This document shows positions 56,615 to 64,000 of a stretch of DNA of 64,000 bases, piece after piece. Position 1 is the stretch's first letter, and every line of letters begins with the position of its first letter. The stretch comes from an uncultured Eggerthellaceae bacterium (GTDB lineage: Bacteria > Actinomycetota > Coriobacteriia > Coriobacteriales > Eggerthellaceae), in NCBI GenBank assembly GCA_903789375.1, contig CAIFEB010000007.1, positions 1 to 64,000 of the forward strand. Reading direction: 5' to 3'. The translations under genes were made by a program, and so were the position numbers. The notes below the pieces were generated by a model, which searched no databases, was not told the DNA's origin, and saw only the letters and a list, made by a program, of their open reading frames with translations.

Positions 56615-57406
56615 ATGGCCAACCCGCGCTCGGCCGCTCCGGACATCGCGTTTCGGGGCGTGGGGCTTTCCTATGAAGGCCCCGACGGTCCCATCGAAGC
56701 GCTTCACGATGTGACGTGGGATATCGCTCCCGGCGAGCCGGTCGCCGTCATCGGTCCTTCGGGGTGCGGCAAATCGACGACGTTGCACCTGATCGCCGGC
56801 CTGATGCAGCCCACGGCGGGGACGGTCGAAGTGGGCGGGCGCCCCATCGGCAAGCCGCGCGCGGCCACGTCGTTCATCCCGCAGGACCTGGGGCTGTTCC
56901 CGTGGAAGACAGTCTTCGCCAATGCCGCGCTGGGGCTGAAGCTGCGCGGCGTGCCGCGCGACGAGATGCGCGCCCGCACTGAGGCGGCTCTGCGCGAGGT
57001 GCAGCTCGAAGGCTTTGAGAAGGCGTTTCCGCGCGAGCTGTCGGGCGGCATGCGCCAGCGGCTTGCGCTCGCGCGCGCCATCGCCGTCGACATGGACCTG
57101 CTGCTTATGGACGAGCCGCTTTCGGCTATCGACGCGCTGCTGCGCGAAACGCTTCAACAGACGTTGCTCGAGCTGTGGCAGCGCAGCGGGCACACGCAGG
57201 TGCTCGTGACGCATTCGATCGAGGAGGCGGTGTTTCTGGGCCGCCGCATCTTCGTGATGAGCCCGCGTCCGGGCACGCTCGTGCGCGTCATCGACAATCC
57301 GCACATGGGCGAGCCGGGTTTCCGCGACACGCACGACTACGACGAATGCTGCCGGGTGGTGCGCCGCGCCCTGGAGACCGGCGCGCGCGAGGAGGCGGTC
57401 CGATGA
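56615..57406 (+). CDS. ABC transporter ATPase, SsuB/TauB type
   Basis: 263 residues. Walker A GPSGCGKST, Q-loop IPQDLGLFPWKTV, signature LSGGMRQRLALARAIA, Walker B LLLMDEPLSAID, and switch VTHSIEEAVFLG. The PWKTV after the Q-loop and the closing MSPRPG are typical of nitrate/sulfonate/taurine ATPases. ATG 56615 has GGAAGG upstream. The end overlaps the permease start (ATGA). Confidence 0.93.
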   Translation: MANPRSAAPDIAFRGVGLSYEGPDGPIEALHDVTWDIAPGEPVAVIGPSGCGKSTTLHLIAGLMQPTAGTVEVGGRPIGKPRAATSFIPQDLGLFPWKTVFANAALGLKLRGVPRDEMRARTEAALREVQLEGFEKAFPRELSGGMRQRLALARAIAVDMDLLLMDEPLSAIDALLRETLQQTLLELWQRSGHTQVLVTHSIEEAVFLGRRIFVMSPRPGTLVRVIDNPHMGEPGFRDTHDYDECCRVVRRALETGAREEAVR

Positions 57407-58146
57407 AGCGCTCGCTCGTGTCGAAGGTCCTCTGCTACGTGTTCGCCGTCGCATTCATCCTGGTCGGATGGTGGGTGACGGCCCTCATCGTCAAATCTCC
57501 GGCGCTGCCGACGCCCGCGGCGACGCTTCCCGTGGTCGTGCAGTTCGCCGGCGCGCTTTGGCCGGCGTTCTGGCTCAGCACGTACCGCGTCGTGGTGTCG
57601 CTCGCCATCGGGACCGTGCTCGCGGTGCCCATCGCGCTCCTGTTCGCACGCTCGAAGCGGCTCGACGCGCTGTTCGGGCCGGTGCTGTACCTGATGTACC
57701 CCATTCCGAAGGTCGTGCTGCTGCCCATCCTGCTGGTGCTTTTGGGCCTGGCCGACGCGCCCAAGATCGCGCTCATCGCCATCACCGTGTTCTTCCAGGT
57801 GCTCGTGGCGGTGCGCGACGCGGTCAAGGCCATCCCCGAAAGCCAAATCCTCTCCATCCGCGCGCTCGGCGCGGGTCGGTGGGGCGTGTACCGCCATGTG
57901 ATCATCCCGGCGACGCTGCCGGCCGTGTTCACGTCGCTGCGCATCACGACGGGAACGGCCATCGCCGTGCTGTTCTTCGCCGAGGCCATCGCCGGATCGA
58001 CCGGCATCGGCTACTTCATCATGCAGTCGTGGGCGATGGTGAACTACCCGCGCATGTTCGCCGGCATCATCGGCCTGGCGCTTCTGGGCGTCGTGCTGTA
58101 CGCCATCTTCGACGCGGTCGAGCATCGCGTGACGCGCTGGCGGTAA
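57403..58146 (+). CDS. ABC transporter permease, SsuC/TauC type
   Basis: 247 residues with about six hydrophobic segments. The permease EAA-like loop IRALGAGRWGVYRHVIIPAT and the downstream ITTGTAIAVLFFAEAIAG are typical of nitrate/sulfonate/taurine permeases. Its ATG overlaps the ATPase stop by four bases. Together the three genes form one importer, probably a homodimeric permease with the ATPase and a Tat lipoprotein. Confidence 0.92.
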   Translation: MKRSLVSKVLCYVFAVAFILVGWWVTALIVKSPALPTPAATLPVVVQFAGALWPAFWLSTYRVVVSLAIGTVLAVPIALLFARSKRLDALFGPVLYLMYPIPKVVLLPILLVLLGLADAPKIALIAITVFFQVLVAVRDAVKAIPESQILSIRALGAGRWGVYRHVIIPATLPAVFTSLRITTGTAIAVLFFAEAIAGSTGIGYFIMQSWAMVNYPRMFAGIIGLALLGVVLYAIFDAVEHRVTRWR

Positions 58147-58337
58147 GGGCGGAAGCCGGCGCGCACCAGCCTTGCGCGCAATCCATTCGCGCTGGCCGTT
58201 CGCGCAAGCCGTTATCTATGGAGCGGCGCGCGGCACTGCCGTGCGCTCCCGCGTCCCCGCTGTCGTTTGAGTCGGCTGCCGGCGACGTTTCGGAGCGCGT
58301 GCTTGCAGGCTGGATGGCGCCGTGGCGCGCTGCCGGC

Positions 58338-58880
58338 TCAGCGTTTGATGGAGGAATCGTAGATGAGGTGCAGCAGACGCGTGGCGGATACGCCGTGCGG
58401 GTCCTCGAGCCATTCGGTGATAAGGAACAGCACGCCCGCGACTGTCTGCTCGAGCAGCAGTTCGCGCTCACCTGCGGGAATCTGCAGCGCCGGATCGCTC
58501 ACGCGCCAGAGCGGCATGTCCTTCATCAAGCGCTTCAGTTCGGTTGTGAATCGCGCGTCGCCGTGGGGCCCCAAGAGCACCACGAGCTGCACGCGGTTTT
58601 TCCGGTACAGGTTGAGGAAGCGCCCCATGAGCGCCATGAGCTCGACTTTTCCCATGTTGGCGCGGCAGTACTGCGCGCAGTCGGCGACGCTGGCCAAAAG
58701 CTTGTCCTCGGCGGCGCGGCGCAGGTCGTAAATGTTGTCGAAGTGCAGGTAGAACGTGCCGCGGTTGTAGCCGGCCAGCTCGGTGAGCTCGCGCACGGAG
58801 ATGCGCTCGATGTCTTTCTGCGCGTTCAGGCGCCAGAAGGCTTCGGCGAGGTCGTGCTTTGTCTGAGCGGTTGTGTCCAT
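58338..58880 (-). CDS. TetR-family transcriptional regulator
   Basis: 180 residues from ATG 58880 (an ATG nine bases earlier is possible). N-terminal helix-turn-helix ISVRELTELAGYNRGTFYLHFDNIYDLRR is a clear TetR DNA-binding domain, and the rest is an all-helical ligand/dimer domain of the short type (TetR_C-like, resembling DhaS-type regulators). It converges on the importer permease; the target is unknown, and the operator probably lies upstream of its start. Confidence 0.9.
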   Translation of the reverse strand: MDTTAQTKHDLAEAFWRLNAQKDIERISVRELTELAGYNRGTFYLHFDNIYDLRRAAEDKLLASVADCAQYCRANMGKVELMALMGRFLNLYRKNRVQLVVLLGPHGDARFTTELKRLMKDMPLWRVSDPALQIPAGERELLLEQTVAGVLFLITEWLEDPHGVSATRLLHLIYDSSIKR

Positions 58881-59047
58881 GCCGTGCATTGTAGCGTACG
58901 TGCCCGCGAGCGGCGCGACGGCGTTTCGCACGGTGCGGCGCGGCGGCTGCCGGAAGGCTGGGGATCTGCGCACGTCCGATGGGGTGGGGAATAGGGTAAC
59001 CATGCCCGTCGGCTGTGCGGAAGACGCGCGTCGGATGCGCGGGTTTG

Positions 59048-59683
59048 CTAGCGCGCGCTGTTGCGCGGGAGCGACTTCAGCAGCGCCCAGGCGCGCTGCT
59101 TGTCGCGCGGCGTTCCCATGAGCGCGGACAGGTTGCGGAAGACGACGGCGTCGCGGCCGAACAGGCGGTTGGCGGCGTCGCGCGCGAGCTCGGCGTGGTA
59201 GGCGGCTTCAAGCTGGCGAGCCGCCGCGTCGTCGCACACGATGAGGAACAGCGGGTCGAGTCCCTCGATCAGAAGAAAGAGCGCCTGCGGGTCGCCAAGG
59301 CGGGGAACGTCGGCGGCATCGGCTGCGGCAGCGCCGACCCCTTCCGCTTCAGCATCGGTTGCGCCGGCAGTGCCGCGTTCCGCTTCGGCTTTTCCGTTCG
59401 CCTCGGCACCGGGTTCTCCTTCGGCCTCGCTGGCCGCCATTGCCTCTGCTTCGTTTTCGGCAGGCTTCGTCGCTGGGCTCAGCGTGACGAACGTGCAGGC
59501 GCCCTCGCCGTAGCCGAATGCCGCGACGGATTTGATGATGGCCGTGTGCGCGGCGCCGCCGAGCGGCGCATCGCTTACCACCGCGGCGAGCCCGGACGGG
59601 TTGCCCGCCAGATATGGCGCGAACAATTCCCAGGTCTCCTCCAGGCCAGCGGTATACATGTTACTTTGTATGGAAAAATTCAC
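59048..59683 (-). CDS. unknown protein with Ala/Glu-rich internal insert
   Basis: 211 residues; family not recognised. Two ordered parts (1-72, with TWELFAPYLAGNPSGLAAVVSDAP; and about 122-211, with DPQALFLLIEGLDPLFLIVCDD) flank a low-complexity stretch (about 72-120) of repeated Ala/Glu/Gly/Thr. GTG 59683 has AAGAGG five bases upstream; ATG 59659 is possible. It is divergent from the small protein and nikR, 129 bases away, so it may share a regulator. Confidence 0.65.
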   Translation of the reverse strand: MNFSIQSNMYTAGLEETWELFAPYLAGNPSGLAAVVSDAPLGGAAHTAIIKSVAAFGYGEGACTFVTLSPATKPAENEAEAMAASEAEGEPGAEANGKAEAERGTAGATDAEAEGVGAAAADAADVPRLGDPQALFLLIEGLDPLFLIVCDDAAARQLEAAYHAELARDAANRLFGRDAVVFRNLSALMGTPRDKQRAWALLKSLPRNSAR

Positions 59684-59812
59684 ACGAACCTCTTGCGATG
59701 CCGGATGGGTCAGCCTATAAATACATGTGGATATGATACCAGCTTGCCGCAGATGAGCGGCCTCATGCAAGGTCGCACTCCTGGGGCTTACCGCGAAGGG
59801 AAGGACGCTCAT

Positions 59813-60067
59813 ATGTGCACCAACGGCGTTAACACGGGTCAGTTCGAGCAGATGATCGACATGATCGACGACCATATCAAGACGGAGCGTCGCTGGACGC
59901 ACAACCTGGGCCACATGGCGGGCGACGCCGGGTTCCCCACCGTCAGCGAGAAGCTGCACCAGGCCATGGCGCAGCTCGACGACGTGCGCGCGCTGCTCGC
60001 GGACACCAAGGACGCGCTCGAGGACGACGCCGAGGCTGCCGCCAACGTGTCCGTCAAACTGGTGTAG
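59813..60067 (+). CDS. small helical protein upstream of nikR, function unknown
   Basis: 84 residues, mostly acidic and helical, including QFEQMIDMIDDHIKTERRWTHNLGHMAGDAG and a C-terminal Ala/Asp/Glu-rich helix. It contains several His and a Cys near the start (MCTNGVN), but no known fold is apparent. ATG 59813 is preceded by GAAGGGAAGGAC. It ends five bases before nikR, so they are one operon, which suggests a tie to nickel or hydrogenase, though that is inference. Confidence 0.7.
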   Translation: MCTNGVNTGQFEQMIDMIDDHIKTERRWTHNLGHMAGDAGFPTVSEKLHQAMAQLDDVRALLADTKDALEDDAEAAANVSVKLV

Positions 60068-60072
60068 GGCGC

Positions 60073-60495
60073 ATGGCGAGCGATCTGGTTCGTTTCTCGG
60101 TCGCGATGCCCGAGGACCTGCTGATGGACTTCGACGCGTACGTGGCGCGTCGGGGTCTGGCCCGCAACCGCAGCGAAGTCGTCCGCGACCTGGTGCGCGA
60201 TGCGCTGGTCAAAGACGAATGCGCGCTGCCGGGAGCCGAGGTCATGGGCACGCTGACCATCGTGTTCAACCACCATGCGAGCGACATCCAGGAGAAGCTG
60301 AACGCGATTCAGCACGACCATTACGCCAACATCATCTCGTCCACGCACGTGCACCTCGACCAGGACAACTGCCTTGAGGTCATCATCATGCGCGGCGAGG
60401 GCGTGGCGGTCCAGAAGATCGCCGACAAGATCCTGGGCACGAAGGGCGTCAAGAACGGCGGCGTCGTCGTGACGGCGGTCGATCCCCGGGTATAG
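60073..60495 (+). CDS. nikR: nickel-responsive regulator NikR
   Basis: 140 residues. Ribbon-helix-helix N terminus (VRFSVAMPEDLLMDFDAYVA ... NRSEVVRDLVRDAL) plus the ACT-like metal domain. The high-affinity nickel ligands of E. coli NikR (H76, H87, H89, C95) are present in NHHAS, STHVHLD and NCLEV. It represses nickel uptake when nickel is plentiful. Target genes are not obvious here; hypE downstream needs nickel-linked enzyme, so co-control is plausible. A hairpin follows its stop. Confidence 0.95.
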   Translation: MASDLVRFSVAMPEDLLMDFDAYVARRGLARNRSEVVRDLVRDALVKDECALPGAEVMGTLTIVFNHHASDIQEKLNAIQHDHYANIISSTHVHLDQDNCLEVIIMRGEGVAVQKIADKILGTKGVKNGGVVVTAVDPRV

Positions 60496-60502
60496 GAATA
60501 AG

Positions 60503-60547
60503 AACGCGGCTGCGAGCAGGGCTTCGGGCCTCGCGCGCAGCCGCGTT
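60503..60547 (+). terminator. hairpin after nikR
   Basis: Twelve-bp stem AACGCGGCTGCG / CGCAGCCGCGTT with a 21-base loop; the T-tract is weak. It separates the nikR operon from hypE. Confidence 0.7.
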
Positions 60548-60736
60548 CGCGTCTCAGTCACGCGTCGGCGCAGGCGAGGCGCGCCTGCGGCATGCGGCGC
60601 TCGGGCATGGAGCGCATCGCTCGGGTGCGGCGTGCGACGATCGGGCGCGGCACACGGCGCTCGGGTACAGCTCGTGCCGTGCTGCGCCACGTGTTCACAT
60701 CGACAATCAACGGATTTTCACAGCGAAGGGAAGAGT

Positions 60737-61759
60737 ATGGATACCGAGGTCATGCTGGGTCACGGAAGCGGTGGCACCATGATGAAGCGCATCATCGACG
60801 AGGTCTTCTTCGCCGCCTATGCGGGCGAGGAGCTTCTGCGCGGCGACGACGCGGCGGTGCTGCCGGCGCCGAAGCCGGGCGAGCGTCTGGCGTATTCCAC
60901 CGACAGCTTCGTCGTCACGCCGCATTTCTTTCCCGGCGGCGACATCGGCAAACTGGCCGTGTGCGGCACGGTCAACGACGTTGCCACGTCCGGCGCCGTC
61001 CCCCAGTATCTGAGCTGCGGTTTCGTGTTGGAAGAGGGCTACCCGATCGAGGACCTCAAGCGCATCTGCCATACCATGGCCGAAACCGCCGCGGAAGCGG
61101 GCGTGCATCTGGTCACGGGCGACACCAAGGTCGTCAACCGCGGGCACGGCGACGGCGTCTTCATCAACACGAGCGGCATCGGGTTCGTGCCCGAAGGCGT
61201 GGACCTATCGGGAGCGTACTGCAAGCCGGGCGACAAGGTGCTGGTCAGCGGCACGCTGGGCGACCACGGCATCACCATCATGAGCTGCCGCGAGGAGCTG
61301 TCGTTCACCGCCGACGTGGAAAGCGACGCCGCGCCGCTCAACCACCTGATCGCGTCCGTCATCGCGGCCGCTCCGGGTGTGCGGTGCTTCCGCGACCCCA
61401 CGCGCGGCGGCCTGGCCTCGACGCTCAATGAGCTTGCATCGCAGTCGCAGGTCGACATGGTCATCGACGAGGACGCGGTGCCGGTGAAGGACACCGTGCG
61501 CGGCGCGTGCGAGATGCTCGGCTACGACGTCATGCAGGTGGCCAACGAGGGCAAGATGGTGTGCGTTGTGCCCGCTGACCAGGCCAATGCGGCCCTCGCC
61601 GCCATGAAGGCTGACCCGCACGGCGCTGACGCGGCCATCATCGGCGACGTGGCGGAGATGCAGCCCGACCGCGGCAGCAAGGTGTTTCTGAAGAACGCGT
61701 TCGGCGGCCGCCGCATTCTCGATATGCTCGTGGGCGAGCAGCTTCCGCGCATCTGCTAG
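60737..61759 (+). CDS. hypE: hydrogenase maturation protein HypE
   Basis: 340 residues. HypE makes the cyano ligand of [NiFe]-hydrogenase by dehydrating a thiocarbamoyl group on its C-terminal Cys. The ATP-binding PurM/SelD fold shows HGSGGTMMKRII, GDDAAVLP, GGDIGKLAVCGTVNDVATSG, and RDPTRGGLASTLNE; the carbamoyl-accepting tail PRIC ends the protein. It is distinguished from SelD by this tail. ATG 60737 has AAGGGAAG upstream. No other hyp genes are in the window. Confidence 0.95.
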   Translation: MDTEVMLGHGSGGTMMKRIIDEVFFAAYAGEELLRGDDAAVLPAPKPGERLAYSTDSFVVTPHFFPGGDIGKLAVCGTVNDVATSGAVPQYLSCGFVLEEGYPIEDLKRICHTMAETAAEAGVHLVTGDTKVVNRGHGDGVFINTSGIGFVPEGVDLSGAYCKPGDKVLVSGTLGDHGITIMSCREELSFTADVESDAAPLNHLIASVIAAAPGVRCFRDPTRGGLASTLNELASQSQVDMVIDEDAVPVKDTVRGACEMLGYDVMQVANEGKMVCVVPADQANAALAAMKADPHGADAAIIGDVAEMQPDRGSKVFLKNAFGGRRILDMLVGEQLPRIC

Positions 61760-61948
61760 AGCGGGGCGGGTTGGTGCGCCTGCCCGTGCGGCATGCGCAC
61801 CTTGTTTGCGATTGGGTGGCAATTCAAACCGCTGTCTAAAAAATCGGCGCGGCGGGTTGAATTCAAAACGCATCATGGTATCTTGCGCACAGAGAGTTGG
61901 AGGATTTGGCCTTTAAGCGAAGGCTTAAACAGACGAAAAGGAGCACTC

Positions 61949-62137
61949 ATGTCTCGTCCTATCATCAACACCGACGATTGCATCGGCTGCGGCATCTGCG
62001 TTGATGCGTGCCCGCAGGAAGTTCTGGAAGTTCCCAACGGCGTGGCCGAGGTCGTCAACGAGGATTCGTGCATCGCGTGCGGCGAGTGCCTGGAGGAATG
62101 CCCGATGGGCGCCATCACGGAGATTTCCGAGGACTAA
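61949..62137 (+). CDS. 2[4Fe-4S] ferredoxin
   Basis: 62 residues. Two classic cluster motifs, CIGCGICVDACP and CIACGECLEECP, make a bacterial dicluster ferredoxin; start MSRPIINTDD. ATG 61949 has AAGGAG upstream. It follows hypE by 189 bases and precedes a strong terminator. It is a likely electron carrier for anaerobic enzymes; its partner is not known. Confidence 0.95.
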   Translation: MSRPIINTDDCIGCGICVDACPQEVLEVPNGVAEVVNEDSCIACGECLEECPMGAITEISED

Positions 62138-62456
62138 CGCGCAGGGTGGGCGGACGCGCGCATCGCACGGGATACAGACGAGCCCGTACGATGACGAAGC
62201 GTTCGAGCTGAGAGGGCTTTCGCAACCCTGATGGTGTATGGGCTGGAGACGATGGTCTCCAGCCCGTTTTTTGTGCCCGGGCGAGGGCTTTGCCGTACCT
62301 TTCCGACCCAAGGAGTGGGCGGTGCGGATTCTCGCGTTTACGTGGGACATTTGCATGCGCGGCGGAAATGCAACGTTTAGCGAATGTGAGTGTCATACTG
62401 GGGTCCGCAGGTCTTCGTTGTGATATCGCCAGAAGTCTTCGATGCAAAGGGGGAGC
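62138..62456. other. spacer, ferredoxin to LuxR gene
   Basis: About 320 bases. Holds the terminator at 62240-62272 and, further right, the leader of the LuxR gene; no gene is supported. Confidence 0.6.
62240..62272 (+). terminator. terminator after ferredoxin
   Basis: Eleven-bp stem GGGCTGGAGAC-GATG-GTCTCCAGCCC followed by GTTTTTTG. Confidence 0.95.
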
Positions 62457-63938
62457 ATGGAGGGGCAAGAGGATTCGATTTCGCCAATCACACGTCAGTG
62501 GCCTTGGCTTCGGTATGCAAGCTTGAGCTTCTACAGCGCTTGGATTCTGCTGACCATGGGAGTAAATACGGGAATCGCCACACCTCCCCTTGGGGCAGAG
62601 TGGCTATCGAAAAATCTTCTGTATCTGTCCTCCGGAATTCCCCTCATCATTACGCTCATCGGATGCACCGCGTTTCATGAAAGTGTCCGAAATCGAATCG
62701 AGAGGGGGGTATTGACGCCTTTGATGGGCGGTGTTGCATCCGTTTGCACGCTCGTTCTTCTCGCTTGCTCTGAGTATTTGCCTCTTGCCTGGTATGTTGT
62801 GCTTGCCGTGGGAACGGGCGTAGGCACTGCATTCGTGTGTCTGGGGGTGGGGACGCTCTACAGCACGCTTGCTGGTAACAAAATTTTTTACACCGTCTTC
62901 TTCGCTGCGGCGCTCGCGAATCTGCTCTATTTCATGTGCGTTGCAGTATCACGACCACTTGGCGTAGTGCTTGTGTCCCTTCTTCCATTAGCTGCCGCTA
63001 CGACGTCCTCTTTGCGGGGAGACGATGCGGGCCAAATCGATGATGACGACCTTATTCCGGTGAATGCACTACCCAAGAGATTTTTTGCTCGATGTATATC
63101 CGTCGTCTCGCTGTTTTCTCTTGCTATCGGCGTTGTAGTCGGTGTCTCGCCATCCAGCGGCGCGATAGTGCATTTAGCTGACGTTGAATGCGACGGAGTG
63201 TTTGCAAGCTTCGCGCTGACACTGGTTCTCATGGGTTGCATGTGCCTGGTCGCCTCGAAGCGCGAGATTGATTTCAGTGCATACTACTATCCAATCATGG
63301 TCGTGGCGTGCCTGGCTGCTCTTGTGGCTTCGCTGTTCGGGTCTATGTGGCCAGAGGCGTCGCTCATCGTAGTGACTACTTCCTACAACATGTTTACTCT
63401 TGCGCTGTGGTGCATCTTTACGAACGTCGCTCATGGAACAGCCTATAACCCGGTGTATGTATTCGGATGGGGACGTGGCGGCTCGGCGTTTGGATCTACG
63501 CTTGGTCGGGCGGCAGCGGTTCTGATTAGCCTGTATATTCCGACCGCTCAGCCGATTCAGGAGATAATCGGTGCAGTTTTAGTTATAGGCGCGATTGTTG
63601 CACTGCTCTTTGTGCTCAATGAAAGCACTTTGAACGAAGCTCTTCGGAAAACTGAGCAGGTTAATGAGCCTGATGATTCCTCTTGTCAGCGCAGCAATAA
63701 ACTGCCTTCATGGAAAGACGCGTGTGTGGGTGTGGGACGACATTTCGGACTTACGAATAGGGAAACCGAAGTACTCGAGCTTCTGTCGCGCGGGCGGACG
63801 ACATCGTATATCGCCGACAGTTTGGGCATCGCGTACAACACCGCGAAAGGGCACGTTCGAAATCTATATGCCAAATGCGACGTGCATTCGCGCGAGGAAG
63901 TTATCGACCTTGTAGAACGAGAACGACAAAGCAATTAA
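62457..63938 (+). CDS. LuxR-family regulator with 12-TM MFS-like sensor domain
   Basis: 493 residues. Residues about 20-400 hold roughly 12 hydrophobic segments, resembling a major facilitator fold used as sensor rather than transporter. The C-terminal LuxR-type HTH (about 430-493) reads FGLTNRETEVLELLSRGRTT and then a recognition helix in GIAYNTAKGHVRNLYAKC. This architecture is common in Eggerthellaceae, where paralogues often sit beside reductases. ATG 62457 has AAAGGGGG 5 bases upstream; an in-frame ATG at 62442 is less likely. No partner enzyme is adjacent before the window ends; ligand unknown. Confidence 0.92.
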   Translation: MEGQEDSISPITRQWPWLRYASLSFYSAWILLTMGVNTGIATPPLGAEWLSKNLLYLSSGIPLIITLIGCTAFHESVRNRIERGVLTPLMGGVASVCTLVLLACSEYLPLAWYVVLAVGTGVGTAFVCLGVGTLYSTLAGNKIFYTVFFAAALANLLYFMCVAVSRPLGVVLVSLLPLAAATTSSLRGDDAGQIDDDDLIPVNALPKRFFARCISVVSLFSLAIGVVVGVSPSSGAIVHLADVECDGVFASFALTLVLMGCMCLVASKREIDFSAYYYPIMVVACLAALVASLFGSMWPEASLIVVTTSYNMFTLALWCIFTNVAHGTAYNPVYVFGWGRGGSAFGSTLGRAAAVLISLYIPTAQPIQEIIGAVLVIGAIVALLFVLNESTLNEALRKTEQVNEPDDSSCQRSNKLPSWKDACVGVGRHFGLTNRETEVLELLSRGRTTSYIADSLGIAYNTAKGHVRNLYAKCDVHSREEVIDLVERERQSN

Positions 63939-64000
63939 ACGCTCGACAGGTAAAACTATCCACATTACTCGCTTGCAGTCGATAGCCATTTATTCGCACG

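Noticed and set aside
60737-61759. selD (selenophosphate synthetase), attractive given the Sec enzyme
   Set aside because: The fold family is shared, but the C-terminal PRIC and motif order are those of HypE; the N-terminal Sec/Cys of SelD is missing.

Overview
This window is a bacterial chromosomal replication-origin region, most likely from a gut actinobacterium of class Coriobacteriia (family Eggerthellaceae or a close relative). The clues are high GC over most of the window, a LuxR regulator fused to a roughly 12-TM MFS-like domain, a Tat-exported selenocysteine formate dehydrogenase, hydrogenase/nickel maturation genes, and many Ala/Glu/Ser-rich insertions in otherwise conserved proteins. 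No rRNA or species-level marker is present, so the genus is inference.

Origin block (about 1-24.5 kb): a truncated tRNA-Ile and a bifunctional-nuclease-family gene lie before a leftward replication operon read on the minus strand: GHKL-ATPase/winged-helix protein, dnaA, dnaN, recF, a DUF721/DciA-like gene, gyrB, gyrA. Going right, the plus strand carries rpmH, rnpA, yidD, yidC, jag, then a 1.8 kb gene-free gap, then rsmG, parA, parB, with rlmN (minus) and ddl after it. Clusters of DnaA-box-like 9-mers lie both between dnaN and dnaA (about 10.1-10.3 kb) and in the divergent gap before rpmH (13.4-14.0 kb), suggesting a bipartite oriC. Three perfect and two near-perfect parS sites surround it. 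The rpmH-ddl arm is visibly more AT-rich than the gyrase arm.

Middle block (24.9-45 kb): a tail-anchored unknown protein, a DnaQ-exonuclease/DinG-helicase fusion, a 1567-residue M28-peptidase-like membrane protein split by a disordered insert of about 1190 residues, tRNA-Gly(CCC), a HAD phosphatase, a phosphohexomutase, a small HTH regulator, an LCP cell-wall ligase, galE, an iron-dependent alcohol dehydrogenase and an FAD-dependent dehydrogenase.

Respiratory block (45-52 kb): after a repeat-rich spacer with AT-rich islands comes a formate dehydrogenase operon: a catalytic subunit with in-frame UGA (Sec201) and a clear bacterial SECIS hairpin, an Fe-S subunit, a cytochrome b subunit, and then fdhE.

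Right block (52-64 kb): TatD, an acyl-ACP thioesterase, a polar-amino-acid-type ABC ATPase, an SsuABC/TauABC-type importer with a Tat lipoprotein, a TetR regulator, an unknown gene divergent from a small unknown protein plus nikR, hypE, a 2[4Fe-4S] ferredoxin, and the MFS-LuxR regulator. NikR, HypE, ferredoxin and formate dehydrogenase together fit an anaerobe using hydrogen and formate. No CRISPR array, insertion sequence or prophage was seen.
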